Shown here: positions 31,180 through 39,410 of the stretch, one piece after another
Numbering within the stretch: position 1 is the first letter of the stretch
How the letters are laid out: every line of letters begins with the position of its first letter
DNA from: UMGS1590 sp963558655
Lineage (GTDB): Bacteria > Bacillota > Peptococcia > Peptococcales > Peptococcaceae
Assembly (NCBI GenBank): GCA_963558655.1
Contig: CAUWHJ010000022.1
Span: 1 to 51,971 of the forward strand
Reading direction: 5' to 3'
Length of the DNA: 51,971 nt
Notes under the pieces: generated by a model
Databases searched by the model: none
What the model saw: only the letters and a program-made list of their open reading frames with translations
Told to the model about the DNA's origin: nothing
Translations under genes and position numbers: made by a program

Positions 31180-32538
31180 TTACGCGTTTTCGCCGTTTTC
31201 CTTGGCAAGACGTGCTTTTTCTTTGCTCTTTGCAGCGTAGATTGGCAGCCCGATGAGAGTGAGAATCACACTGGCAAAGGAGATGATGGTGGTGGTCATG
31301 CCGGAAAGGAAGAGCTGGTTAATGATAACGTAAAGACCGCTGATAATGGCAATCAGTGGAATGACTGGATAAAGTGGGCAGCGATAGCTGCGTGGGAAAT
31401 CTGGCATGGTTTTACGCAGGCGCATCACAGCCATAAAGGTGAGGGTGTAGAAAATCCAGCTAGAGAAAACAGCCAAGTTGGTCAGCATATTGAACTGACC
31501 GCTGATGGCATAGAGCGCACCGAGAACGGCGAGAACGAGCAGAGCGTACATTGGTACCTGTGCTTTGTTGAGTTTGGCAAGGTATTTGCTGCCCGGCAGG
31601 AGGTTTTCGCTTGCCAGATGGTAGGTGACACGGCTGCCGGAAAGCAGGAAGCCGTTGGCAGAACCGAGCACGGAAATCATAATGCCGACGGAGATAATTT
31701 TGCCGCCAACGTCGCCGAAGATGGCGATGGCCACAGCAGAAGCTGGCACAGCAATGTTCATCATTTCTTCAGCAGGCATGACCCAGAGATAAGCAAGGTT
31801 CATCACGAGATAGATGGCCATGATGACGGAAACACCACCGACAATGGCCAATGGCAGGTCTTTGCCAGGGTTTTTCATTTCGCCGGCGATGGCACCAACG
31901 GTGGTCCAGCCTTCAAAGGCGAAGAGCACAGCAATGAGGAGCTGACCGAGCACGGTGCCAAAGCTGAGCCCATCGGCGAGCATTGGCGTGAAGATAGGGT
32001 TGTCACCGCTGCCACGGACAAAACCGAAGATGGTCAGCATGACCAGTGGCACGAGCTTGCAAATGGTGAAAATAACCTGTGCGCCGCCACCCACAGCAGA
32101 GCCGAGAATGTTGAGCACGAGAATAATGAAAACAGCAATAATAGCGATAGGAACAATCATACTGTCGCCAAAGAAAAGGGCGGCTTGCTGGCCAAAGGCA
32201 ACAGAGAGAGCTGCAATCATGGCTGGGTAGAAGAGAATGGTTTGCATCCAGCCGGCAAGAAAACCGACACGTTTGCCAAAGGCGGCTTCGAGATAAACAA
32301 CCATACCGCCGGTTTTTGGAATCATGATGGCGACTTCTGCAAAGGTCATGGCAGCAGCAATACAAATGAGGCCGGTAATAATCCAGGCAAGCATACCAAG
32401 CCCTGGTGCCCCGCCGGTGGCGGTGTAAATGGCTTGTGGTTTCAGGAACACGCCGGAGCCAATAACGCAGCCGACAACGGTGGCCATGGCAGTGGCGAGC
32501 CCGAGGTTTTTCTTCAATCCTTGTGTGTTGTTGCTCAT
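31180..32538 (-). CDS. APC-family amino-acid permease
   Basis: A 452-residue transporter of the amino acid-polyamine-organocation superfamily, closest in feel to the L-type/SteT exchangers. Twelve hydrophobic segments are visible. The first carries VVGCVIGSGVFLKP, the GSG substrate-binding loop of the family; segment 6 has LFAFEGWTTVGAIAGEMKNP. The start at 32538 (MSNNTQGLKK) has AAAGGG nine bases upstream. A tandem glycine riboswitch with terminator precedes it, so the likely cargo is glycine or a related small neutral amino acid such as alanine or serine; this is inference from the switch. Single-gene transcript. Confidence 0.88.
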   Translation of the reverse strand: MSNNTQGLKKNLGLATAMATVVGCVIGSGVFLKPQAIYTATGGAPGLGMLAWIITGLICIAAAMTFAEVAIMIPKTGGMVVYLEAAFGKRVGFLAGWMQTILFYPAMIAALSVAFGQQAALFFGDSMIVPIAIIAVFIILVLNILGSAVGGGAQVIFTICKLVPLVMLTIFGFVRGSGDNPIFTPMLADGLSFGTVLGQLLIAVLFAFEGWTTVGAIAGEMKNPGKDLPLAIVGGVSVIMAIYLVMNLAYLWVMPAEEMMNIAVPASAVAIAIFGDVGGKIISVGIMISVLGSANGFLLSGSRVTYHLASENLLPGSKYLAKLNKAQVPMYALLVLAVLGALYAISGQFNMLTNLAVFSSWIFYTLTFMAVMRLRKTMPDFPRSYRCPLYPVIPLIAIISGLYVIINQLFLSGMTTTIISFASVILTLIGLPIYAAKSKEKARLAKENGENA

Positions 32539-32660
32539 AATAGTCATCCCTTTCTTGTTTGTTTCGCGAGCAAACTTGGCCAATAAAAAACACAGGCACA
32601 TGACACGCATGTCGCCTGTGTATTGTCCCGTTTGTTACAGATGGTCGCAGAAAGTCCATC

Positions 32661-32709
32661 AAAAAAGGGAATACATAGGCATGACAAAATATGCTGCCAT
32701 GTATTCCCT
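32661..32709 (-). terminator. Riboswitch expression-platform terminator
   Basis: On the minus strand GGGAATACAT and ATGTATTCCC (with GGCA/TGCC inside) form a strong stem, then TTTTTTG. Its first bases overlap the closing strand of the second glycine aptamer (CAGAGG), so ligand binding should compete with termination. Confidence 0.88.
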
Positions 32710-32896
32710 CTGTATACTAGCCTGAAAGTTTTACTTCTACGGCGATTTCGCCACGTTGGACGAAATACTCTTCAGAGGCCCATCAGCAGAAGATCTCTGT
32801 ACCTGAAAGATTCCGCGTGATCGGCAAATCACACGTTGCTTCGTCGGCATCGCTGCAAGTGTCCGTGGCGGACATACGATTTTCCCTTCTACATCG
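32706..32896 (-). promoter_or_regulatory. Tandem glycine riboswitch
   Basis: Two consecutive aptamers are visible on the minus strand. Aptamer 1 (about 32784-32896) has GCCGACGAAGCAA and then AATCTTTCAGGTACAGA. Aptamer 2 (about 32706-32780) has GCCGTAGAAGTAA and ACTTTCAGG, closed by CCTCTG/CAGAGG. These match the glycine-switch core and the short linker between paired aptamers. With the terminator just downstream, glycine probably favours read-through, since P1 of aptamer 2 takes bases from the terminator; the direction of control is inference. Confidence 0.87.
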
Positions 32897-32921
32897 TTTG
32901 GACGTTTTTTAATTCGCATTT

Positions 32922-32950
32922 ACTATAACATTAGCAAGAACGTTTGTCCA
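32922..32950 (-). promoter_or_regulatory. Promoter of the glycine-riboswitch transcript
   Basis: On the minus strand TGGACA and TATAGT are 17 bases apart, just before aptamer 1. Confidence 0.7.
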
Positions 32951-33004
32951 GTAAATTTTCCTAATCGACAGAATATTTTTTACGGATACAAGTGCTCGTA
33001 TTTT

Positions 33005-33676
33005 TTAAGAGCGCTTTTGTGCCACATATTCTTCCAGGCAGAGCCCTCGGGTATGTATGGCGGTGGCTGCTTTTTTGCCAACGTAGCGATAATGCCAGGG
33101 TTCGTGGCTGACACCGGTGAGATTGGTTTTTTCATACGGATAGCGCTGGATAAAGCCGTAGCGCCAGCTTTCGGCGGCGAGCCAGTCATAGAGAGCAGGG
33201 GTGTCCGTGCCAATATCCACAGCGATGCCAAGTTCGTGCTCGCTGGTTCCGGGCAGGGATACCCACTGGCTGGCCAAGCCATAAGCGGTGGTTTCATCAT
33301 AGCCATTGTTTTTGAATGTGGCAACTTTTTCGTCGAAAAGCGTTTGTTGTTCGCTGCTGGTGCGATAGCCGGCATTCAAATGCACTTCATAACCCGCGGC
33401 TTGGGCATCATGGAGCATGTCGTTAAGAGAATCGGCGATGCGTTTATCAACATACACGCCATCGTTCACCTGTTTGAGGGTGAAATGGTAGTTTTCGGGC
33501 AGCCCGCTTTCGTGGTTGACAAGCGTGAGGTACCAGGGTAAGTTCGGTGCAGCGTTTGCAGGTGCAGAATCTGGCGGCTGGGTGGTGATAGATTCTGAGG
33601 TTGCAAGATGGTAGATAATAGATAAAGTGAGAATAAGCAATAACACGCGAAAAAAGCGTTTCTTGGGACTCTTCAT
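33005..33676 (-). CDS. VanY-like D,D-carboxypeptidase (M15 family)
   Basis: A 223-residue M15B peptidase expected to cut the terminal D-Ala from peptidoglycan stems outside the membrane. A hydrophobic segment at residues 9-25 acts as signal anchor. The zinc site is intact: GTSEHELGIAVDIG gives SxHxxGxAxD and HEPWHYRYVG gives the second His pair; the GYRTSSEQQ segment also fits. AAAGGAGG is eight bases upstream. The gene follows the VanZ-like gene on the same strand. No vanHAX genes are present, so this is wall remodelling rather than glycopeptide resistance. Confidence 0.9.
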   Translation of the reverse strand: MKSPKKRFFRVLLLILTLSIIYHLATSESITTQPPDSAPANAAPNLPWYLTLVNHESGLPENYHFTLKQVNDGVYVDKRIADSLNDMLHDAQAAGYEVHLNAGYRTSSEQQTLFDEKVATFKNNGYDETTAYGLASQWVSLPGTSEHELGIAVDIGTDTPALYDWLAAESWRYGFIQRYPYEKTNLTGVSHEPWHYRYVGKKAATAIHTRGLCLEEYVAQKRS

Positions 33677-33739
33677 GAGTGAAACCTCCTTTAGTGTGTT
33701 TCACCGACTATAACAAGTCTGTGGGAACAAAAGATAGGC

Positions 33740-34408
33740 TCAGGAGCCGATCAGGTTGGAAAACCAAAGTGGGTGGTAGAGGAAGAACATACCGGCGAAG
33801 CTGGCGAGCACAAGGAGCACCGGTTCGCGGCGGTCGGTGGGTGTTTGGTAGAGATATTTGCCAAAAAGCTGACCGCAAAACCAACAGAGCGCATAGCCGC
33901 AGGCAGCGCCGAGGGTGTTGGCGATGAGGTCGTCAATGTCGCAGGCGCGATTGGTGAGCAGTTGCGAGCATTCGATGAGCAGGGAGAAAAGCGCACCGGC
34001 GGCGACGGTGAGAGAAAATCGTCGACAACTGCGATAGAGAAAAGGCAGAAAAAAGCCGAAGGGAATGGTCATGAGAATGTTGAGAAAAAGGTCGCGGTCG
34101 ATATAGCGCAAGGGTACGAGGTTGAGGCGGCAGCGAAAAACACTTGGCCCGTTCGGTTGCAAAAGAACGGCGATAAGATCAGCCAGACTGTTGATTCCGA
34201 GGTCGCGGAAAATGTGCAGCTGCAAGATCATGTCGGAAAGGCCACCGGCGCCAGTGACGGTGTAGACCATCCAAAGATAGCAGCAAAAGACAAACGTCCA
34301 TAGGCGGTGTGTCCACGGAGCCGCCTGTCTGCGATGCCAGAGTACCATTAAGCGGGGAAGCAGGGCGCAGCCTAGCGCATAAAGTGTGAGCAGATGATGG
34401 TCAAGCAT
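33740..34408 (-). CDS. VanZ-like membrane protein
   Basis: A 222-residue polytopic protein of the VanZ family. Hydrophobic segments are at about residues 5-25, 38-55, 105-125, 130-150, 165-182 and 195-215. The family core is NLVPLRYIDRDLFLNILMTI followed by PFGFFLPFLY and, later, ECSQLLTNRACDIDDLIANT, which holds the conserved acidic pair. VanZ-type proteins have been linked to lipoglycopeptide tolerance, but their biochemical role is unknown. The start at 34408 is nine bases from AGGAG; ATG 34417 abuts that site. VanY-like and lipoprotein genes flank it on the same strand. Confidence 0.87.
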   Translation of the reverse strand: MLDHHLLTLYALGCALLPRLMVLWHRRQAAPWTHRLWTFVFCCYLWMVYTVTGAGGLSDMILQLHIFRDLGINSLADLIAVLLQPNGPSVFRCRLNLVPLRYIDRDLFLNILMTIPFGFFLPFLYRSCRRFSLTVAAGALFSLLIECSQLLTNRACDIDDLIANTLGAACGYALCWFCGQLFGKYLYQTPTDRREPVLLVLASFAGMFFLYHPLWFSNLIGS

Positions 34409-34443
34409 GGTAAACATCTCCTGAAAACATGGATAAGCGTTCT

Positions 34444-34923
34444 TTAATCGGCGCTGTTGATGCCGAGGTAGTCGGCAAAGCCGGAAGGATCGCCTTGTTG
34501 GGCTTTGTCGAGGTTTTCTCTGAGTGCCTGTCGGGTGGCGTTGTCACAGCGGGCAGTGCTCATATAGGACATGGCAAAAGCGCCTTCGAGCTGGGCGAGG
34601 GCACGTTCTGCACGGGCAGGGTCGTTGTCATAGCTGTTCAGCCATTCCTGAATCCAGGCATATTCCCAGAGATTGGACGCGCGTGTGTCGCCGTAGGTGG
34701 CGTCAAAGAGCGTATTTTTGTCCTCACCTTCGAGCGAGGTTGGCAACACAAAGCCTTCTGGCCATTGAAGATTGTCGAGCGAGGCAAGGTACTGTGCTTC
34801 TGTATGGGCAAAATCTGTGAAGCGGTCGGCGGTGGCTTCTGTGGCGCAGCCTGTAGCGAGGATACAGGTAGAAAAGATAAATAGTGCCGAAAACACCTTT
34901 TTGATGATGGATGATCGTAACAT
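34444..34923 (-). CDS. Lipoprotein of unknown function
   Basis: A 159-residue protein with a lipobox ATGC after a hydrophobic segment (Cys near residue 26). The mature part is acidic and mostly helical, with an EGAFAMSYMSTARCDNATRQ stretch, and ends GINSAD. I do not recognise the family. GGAGGTCATTC precedes the start. It stands first of three minus-strand genes (lipoprotein, VanZ-like, VanY-like), so these may form an envelope operon. It borders the AT-rich island. Confidence 0.68.
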   Translation of the reverse strand: MLRSSIIKKVFSALFIFSTCILATGCATEATADRFTDFAHTEAQYLASLDNLQWPEGFVLPTSLEGEDKNTLFDATYGDTRASNLWEYAWIQEWLNSYDNDPARAERALAQLEGAFAMSYMSTARCDNATRQALRENLDKAQQGDPSGFADYLGINSAD

Positions 34924-34965
34924 AGTGAATGACCTCCAGGTTTGAAATTTGTTGAAGATGCTTTC

Positions 34966-35013
34966 AAAAAAACACCTTCACGATGTACTTTTATTGTACA
35001 AAGTGAAGGTGTT
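34966..35013 (-). terminator. Terminator of the amidohydrolase-transporter operon
   Basis: On the minus strand AACACCTTCAC and GTGAAGGTGTT make an 11-bp perfect stem with an inner GTAC pair, followed by TTTTTG. Confidence 0.85.
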
Positions 35014-35084
35014 AGGTGTTTGCGATTGTTCGCACGAAGTTCTTACAATTTCCTGCGGAATTTCTAACGATTTTCTAACGGAGT

Positions 35085-36530
35085 TTAAAATAACAAGTTA
35101 ACATATGCGTAACCTACGGTACATAAGAGGATTACAAAGAATATGCAGATGGTAAATCCGAATAAAGCGTTCGTTTTAAAGGATACAATATCCTTTTGTG
35201 CAAATACGATAGCATTCATAGGACTGGCTGCTGGGAAAAAACAACCAAGATTGGCACCAAAGACGACTAACATACTAACAGCTACAACATTAACTGATGG
35301 AATGTTAGAACCGAGGATGTTAACCATCGAGATAAACATAGCTCCAATGACCATGTTGTTAGCAAAGTTGGTAAGAATAGCCGACAAGAGTACGATGACA
35401 AAAGCGAATAACCATGGTGAAAGGTTAGCAATAAAACTGGAAATACCATTGCTGATAGCTTGTTGAATGCCTACGGAATCATCGCAAAGAGCCGATGCCA
35501 GTGGATTGAGAAGTGCAATGACGAAGAGCACTTCCCATTGATAATAAGCTGTGATTTTATTGAGTTCAAGTAAAGGTTTACCATCAACTCGAAGCATCAT
35601 CATGATACCAACTAAAAGAATAGCGCTACCACCAAGACCCAAAGCATCTAAAATGTTGCGTAAGAAAGTGCCTTCCGGGATGATACTAGGAAGAAGGAGC
35701 GTGAGTAATACAATAATAACGGCAATCATTGAATATTTTTGTCGTTTAGTTGCGGTACCTGCTAATCCTGGCAATTCACCCATATCTTTGAGAGCACTCA
35801 TATCGATACGTAATATGTATTTACAAAAAAGAACATAGAGGATCATGATTGCTATGCTGATAGGAAATGCATATAATGTATAGATCCCAAAATCTATCGA
35901 AATACCACTGGCAGATTCTAATGTGGACATGAAAAGAATAGGTGTGGTTTTAAATGGTAAACACATTTCTCCAACGGTGGAAGATAAGACATTGCCTATC
36001 ATAAATACGGAAATTTGAATGCTGTGTGGTTTGAAACCAACATTTTTAGCAATTACACGAGTAAATTCAATGAAGAGGACTGTCGCAGCAAGACAATAGC
36101 CAAACAATGAACATGCCCAACAAGCTAACATGAAAAAGAAAACAGTAAGCCAAGGTTTTCCTTTGGAGATTTTACGTGTAAGAAGGAAACGAACAATAAC
36201 TTTGTCTAATCCGGTTTGACCAACGAAAGCTGTAATCATCAATAGAATCATGATGAGTACTATTGTTTGACTGCCGAATGAAGTGGTAAAAATATCTGTC
36301 ATAGTGCAGTAGTCGGTTAAAGCGAATGAAACCAGTCCTAGAAAGCTTGGCCAACCAATACCAATAGCTATCCAACCATATAATGTTCCGATGAAAGTCC
36401 CGAGTATTTGCATACTTAACGTTGTTAAACCACCAAAGGGTGGAATGAAACGAAAAACGAATAAGAAAAATAAGACAATGATAATATTTGCAAATTCTTT
36501 TATGGATATTTTTTGTGCAGATTGTGTCAT
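35085..36530 (-). CDS. SLC13/DASS-type anion transporter
   Basis: A 481-residue membrane protein of the divalent anion:Na+ symporter group, which carries di- and tricarboxylates and related organic anions. About 12 hydrophobic segments are visible. The two hairpin-type repeats can be seen at VLSSTVGEMCLPFKTTPILF and, near the C-terminus, LTNFANNMVIGAMFISMVN with NLGCFFPAASPMNAIVF. The SNT-type Na+ motifs are altered in the first half. GGAGAGGG precedes the start. It follows the amidohydrolase gene on the same strand, so it probably imports or exports that protein's substrate or product. Codon use is AT-rich, as in the rest of the island. Confidence 0.85.
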   Translation of the reverse strand: MTQSAQKISIKEFANIIIVLFFLFVFRFIPPFGGLTTLSMQILGTFIGTLYGWIAIGIGWPSFLGLVSFALTDYCTMTDIFTTSFGSQTIVLIMILLMITAFVGQTGLDKVIVRFLLTRKISKGKPWLTVFFFMLACWACSLFGYCLAATVLFIEFTRVIAKNVGFKPHSIQISVFMIGNVLSSTVGEMCLPFKTTPILFMSTLESASGISIDFGIYTLYAFPISIAIMILYVLFCKYILRIDMSALKDMGELPGLAGTATKRQKYSMIAVIIVLLTLLLPSIIPEGTFLRNILDALGLGGSAILLVGIMMMLRVDGKPLLELNKITAYYQWEVLFVIALLNPLASALCDDSVGIQQAISNGISSFIANLSPWLFAFVIVLLSAILTNFANNMVIGAMFISMVNILGSNIPSVNVVAVSMLVVFGANLGCFFPAASPMNAIVFAQKDIVSFKTNALFGFTICIFFVILLCTVGYAYVNLLF

Positions 36531-36555
36531 GGGACCCTCTCCTTAAGTAATTTTT

Positions 36556-36589
36556 CCTTACCACTATTGGGGTTGGCATAGTGGTAAGG
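36556..36589. repeat. 12-bp perfect hairpin between amidohydrolase and transporter genes
   Basis: CCTTACCACTAT and ATAGTGGTAAGG with a ten-base loop. On the minus (transcribed) strand it is followed by AAAAATT rather than T, so it is more likely an mRNA stability or processing element than a terminator. Confidence 0.7.
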
Positions 36590-36616
36590 AAAGTCATAAC
36601 AATAATGTAGTGAGTT

Positions 36617-37600
36617 TTACAGTGGGAGAACATGATTTTCCATGAAAGTTTCACGTAAGTCTTTTTCTGGTGCAATATTAACCTGATCTGGCCAACGTTT
36701 AGGTGCATCTTCAGGAATCAGATGATCCAAATTTAATGCTCGTAAACCATTGACACCCATTACTTTTTCTTTAGCACCTGGACGCAGAAAATCTTCGTAT
36801 TTTTTTGTCATGCTAACCATATCGTGGAACGGATAGCAAGTAGCATAAATCATTTTATCTTGAAGAAGATAGTTACATGCCGTGATGTAATCCTGATAAC
36901 CTGGAGAATGATAGTTTACCAACTGATCTGGACAGACATAGAAATTGTAACGATTGTAGGCTACATAGCAAATTTCAGTGACATATGGCCAACCACCGTG
37001 AATGGCGGTGAATTTTAGATTAGGGAAAAGTTCACAAATATTGTCTAGAATTTGTGGTTGAGAGTGACGTAACGAACGGTTGTTAAGCTCACCAAAAGTA
37101 ATGGTTACTGGGATGTTATGTTTTTCGCAATATTCATAGATAACACAGCAACGTACATCATCAGCAGGCATTGGCACACGGGAGATACCTGGTTCCATAG
37201 TAACTGCTTGGAAAGGTCCGTTGATGACATTTTCTTCAATTGCCTCACAAGCTTTGATGCCATCACTCGGATCAACGCAATAAGCACCTACTGCTTTGTT
37301 AGGATATTTTGTTATGAAATCAGCAACAGCGCGATTATTACTTTCTTCGTCAATTGGAACATCGCAGGTAGGAGCAAGCATATTGATAATCAGTGGGTTA
37401 AAACGACGACCGCAAAAATAGAACATATCGATTCCGGCTTCATCAAGTTCTTTCCAGAAAAGATCCATATCACGTTTTGCAGCTGATGGTGGCGTTGGAT
37501 CGTCAAAGGCGACTGAATAAAATGCATTGGCCTCATCACCCATATTAATTTTAGTGGTTATGTCATAAGGGGGTCTTGCGCGAAAATCAAATTTAAACAT
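36617..37600 (-). CDS. Amidohydrolase-2 family protein with altered metal site
   Basis: A 327-residue TIM-barrel protein of the Amidohydro_2 group (related to ACMSD and 2,6-dihydroxybenzoate decarboxylases). The usual N-terminal DxHxH is DFRAR (residues 5-9) and the late GSDYP is ATCYP (Cys255), so both outer metal ligand sets are changed. The central HGGWPYVTE (His201) and DMFYFCGRR are kept. From memory, an uncharacterised clostridial subgroup beginning IDFRVRPP shares this loss. Start at 37600 follows AAAGGA by eight bases. It is the first gene before the SLC13 transporter and is divergent from the GroEL-like gene. Reaction unknown; hydrolase or decarboxylase activity should not be assumed. 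Confidence 0.82.
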   Translation of the reverse strand: MFKFDFRARPPYDITTKINMGDEANAFYSVAFDDPTPPSAAKRDMDLFWKELDEAGIDMFYFCGRRFNPLIINMLAPTCDVPIDEESNNRAVADFITKYPNKAVGAYCVDPSDGIKACEAIEENVINGPFQAVTMEPGISRVPMPADDVRCCVIYEYCEKHNIPVTITFGELNNRSLRHSQPQILDNICELFPNLKFTAIHGGWPYVTEICYVAYNRYNFYVCPDQLVNYHSPGYQDYITACNYLLQDKMIYATCYPFHDMVSMTKKYEDFLRPGAKEKVMGVNGLRALNLDHLIPEDAPKRWPDQVNIAPEKDLRETFMENHVLPL

Positions 37601-37646
37601 AAAAATCATCCTTTCAATGTTTGTCTATCTGGCCAGAAAATGTTTT

Positions 37647-37661
37647 ATAATTGATTTTTAT
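37647..37661. promoter_or_regulatory. Candidate LysR operator in the divergent region
   Basis: ATAA-N7-TTAT is a T-N11-A-type dyad within the 219 bases that separate the amidohydrolase and GroEL-like starts. Fits the LysR gene downstream as regulator, but the match is short. Confidence 0.35.
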
Positions 37662-37709
37662 GTAATATATTGTAGAAGAGAAACGCTTTTTTGCATATTC
37701 TATGTTTTT

Positions 37710-37739
37710 TTGAAAACTATTCTAAAAAAAGGATATAGA
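37710..37739 (+). promoter_or_regulatory. Possible promoter of the GroEL-like gene
   Basis: TTGAAA and TATAGA with 18 bases between. Transcription would begin near 37746, favouring the start at 37820 over ATG 37745. Confidence 0.35.
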
Positions 37740-37819
37740 GATACATGGGAGAAAAATTTATAATTATGATAGAATATGTTTTTGATGATGTACTGCCATT
37801 TTGTGAAGGGATGAGTATT

Positions 37820-39388
37820 ATGATAGATAGCATATATCAGTTGGAAAAGATAAAATGTGGCATTGACCAAGTGAACAATACTGTTAAGGTTACATTAGGG
37901 CCAAAAGGAAGAAATGTAGCTTTGGCAGAGTATGGAAGAATTCCGATAATTACAAATGATGGTGAGGAAATTATTAAGAGTATTGAACTGAAGGATATGC
38001 GTGAGAATATCGGTGCGCAGCTAATTAAGGAAATGACAAATAAAATTCAAGAAAATGTAGGTGATGGAAAAACAATGGCTGTTGTTTTAACACAAGCTAT
38101 TGTAGCCGAGGGAATGAAAAAGATTGCATTCGGAGCAAATCCTGTCATTTTGAGAAGAGGGCTTGAAAGAGCAGTACAGGTAGCAGTAGAAGAATTGAAG
38201 AAATTATCTGTTTATGATATTTCTAAAGAGCAAATTAGAAATATTGTTAGTGTAGCTGCGAAAGATGATGAGATTGGTGGTTTAATAGCAGAAGCTTTGG
38301 AGAAGATACAAGATACAAATGGCATTGTTATAGAAAATTCGGCAACTTTTGATAGTTATTTAGAGTTTAAAGAAGGCTTTTCACTTAACAAAGGTTATTT
38401 ATCTGCAAGCATGATGAATGATGAAGAGGCTTCTCGGTGCATCTATGAAGATGTAGATATTTTAATTGTTGATAAAGCACTTTGTACGTTCAAAGATGTT
38501 GAGCCGATTTTGACATATGTATTGCAAAGAAAAAAGCCTCTTCTTCTTATAGTAGATGCCTTGGAAGAAGAGGCCTTGCAGGTTATTAATATGAATAATA
38601 AGCAAGGTATATTTTCTGTTGTTGCAATTCAAGCACCAACGTATGGCGACAATCGCGAGAATGAATTGCTAGATATTGAAGCGCTCGTTGGTGGGCAAGC
38701 TATTGTTGGAAAAATACAAGACATTGCGGAGAAGATTAGTCCAGAATTTTATGGACATGCCGATAAAGTTATCGTTGAAAAAAATAAGACAACAATCATT
38801 GGTGGAAGAAAAGATTTGACAAAAATCAACTATCGTATTAAGAAGATTTACGAAGATAGTTACGGTTCTTCATCAGAGTTTACTGATGTAATTTTTAAAA
38901 ATCGTCTTAGACGATTGCTTGGTAATACTGCAGTTATTAAGATTGGTTCAGCGACAGAAGTTGAATTTAATGAACGTAAACAATGTGCAATGAATGCCTT
39001 AAGATTGATTCAAGCAGTTTTTGATGAAGGGATTGTCGCTGGTGGTGGGGTGATTTACTTACAGCTAAGCTTGTGTTTGCAAAATCTATTCGCAAAACAA
39101 GAAGATGAACAAATGGGGATTGATATTTTTTTAAATGCTCTTAAAGCACCAATTACTCAGCTCCTTACTAATGCTGGTAAAGAAGCCTCTGTAATCATCG
39201 GAGAAATAATGGATATGTCGTTGACAAAAGGATATGATGTTATATCAGATTCGTACAACGATATGTTTAAGAAAGGTATTGTTGATTCTACAAAGGTTGT
39301 ACGTACTATATTGCAGGATGCCTCAAGTATGGCAGCAATGGTTCTGACTATTGGTAACGAGGTAGGAGTTGTAACGGCAAAGAAGTGA
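37820..39388 (+). CDS. Divergent GroEL-like chaperonin paralogue
   Basis: A 522-residue group I chaperonin. Equatorial, intermediate and apical domains all align by eye with E. coli GroEL: VKVTLGPKGRNV, ITNDG (Asp52), GDGKT (Asp87), EGIVAGGGV and GIVDSTKVVR (Asp495). Differences are marked. The catalytic Asp398 is Asn392; Thr89 and Thr91 are Lys84 and Met86. Apical contacts Tyr203, Phe204, Leu234, Val263 and Val264 become Ser, Met, Glu, Asn and Met, while Tyr199 and Asn265 are kept. The Gly-Gly-Met tail is missing. No groES is adjacent. The start at 37820 lies nine bases after AAGGG; ATG 37745 would add 25 residues. It is divergent from the amidohydrolase gene, so a dedicated folding or scaffold role is an inference. 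Confidence 0.88.
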   Translation: MIDSIYQLEKIKCGIDQVNNTVKVTLGPKGRNVALAEYGRIPIITNDGEEIIKSIELKDMRENIGAQLIKEMTNKIQENVGDGKTMAVVLTQAIVAEGMKKIAFGANPVILRRGLERAVQVAVEELKKLSVYDISKEQIRNIVSVAAKDDEIGGLIAEALEKIQDTNGIVIENSATFDSYLEFKEGFSLNKGYLSASMMNDEEASRCIYEDVDILIVDKALCTFKDVEPILTYVLQRKKPLLLIVDALEEEALQVINMNNKQGIFSVVAIQAPTYGDNRENELLDIEALVGGQAIVGKIQDIAEKISPEFYGHADKVIVEKNKTTIIGGRKDLTKINYRIKKIYEDSYGSSSEFTDVIFKNRLRRLLGNTAVIKIGSATEVEFNERKQCAMNALRLIQAVFDEGIVAGGGVIYLQLSLCLQNLFAKQEDEQMGIDIFLNALKAPITQLLTNAGKEASVIIGEIMDMSLTKGYDVISDSYNDMFKKGIVDSTKVVRTILQDASSMAAMVLTIGNEVGVVTAKK

Positions 39389-39410
39389 AATGCTTATTGC
39401 CTATGGTGTG

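Noticed and set aside
30973..32586. 537-codon open frame on the plus strand, opposite the amino-acid permease
   Set aside because: It runs antisense through the permease, a terminator pair and the LuxR stump. Its composition (many His, Asn, Glu) is that of a mirrored membrane protein, and it has no ribosome site.
36556..36589. Terminator between amidohydrolase and SLC13 genes
   Set aside because: The stem is perfect but on the transcribed strand it is followed by A-rich, not T-rich, sequence.
37820..39388. Housekeeping groEL
   Set aside because: No adjacent groES or CIRCE-like operator, altered catalytic and GroES-binding residues, no Gly-Gly-Met tail, and AT-rich codon use unlike most of the window.
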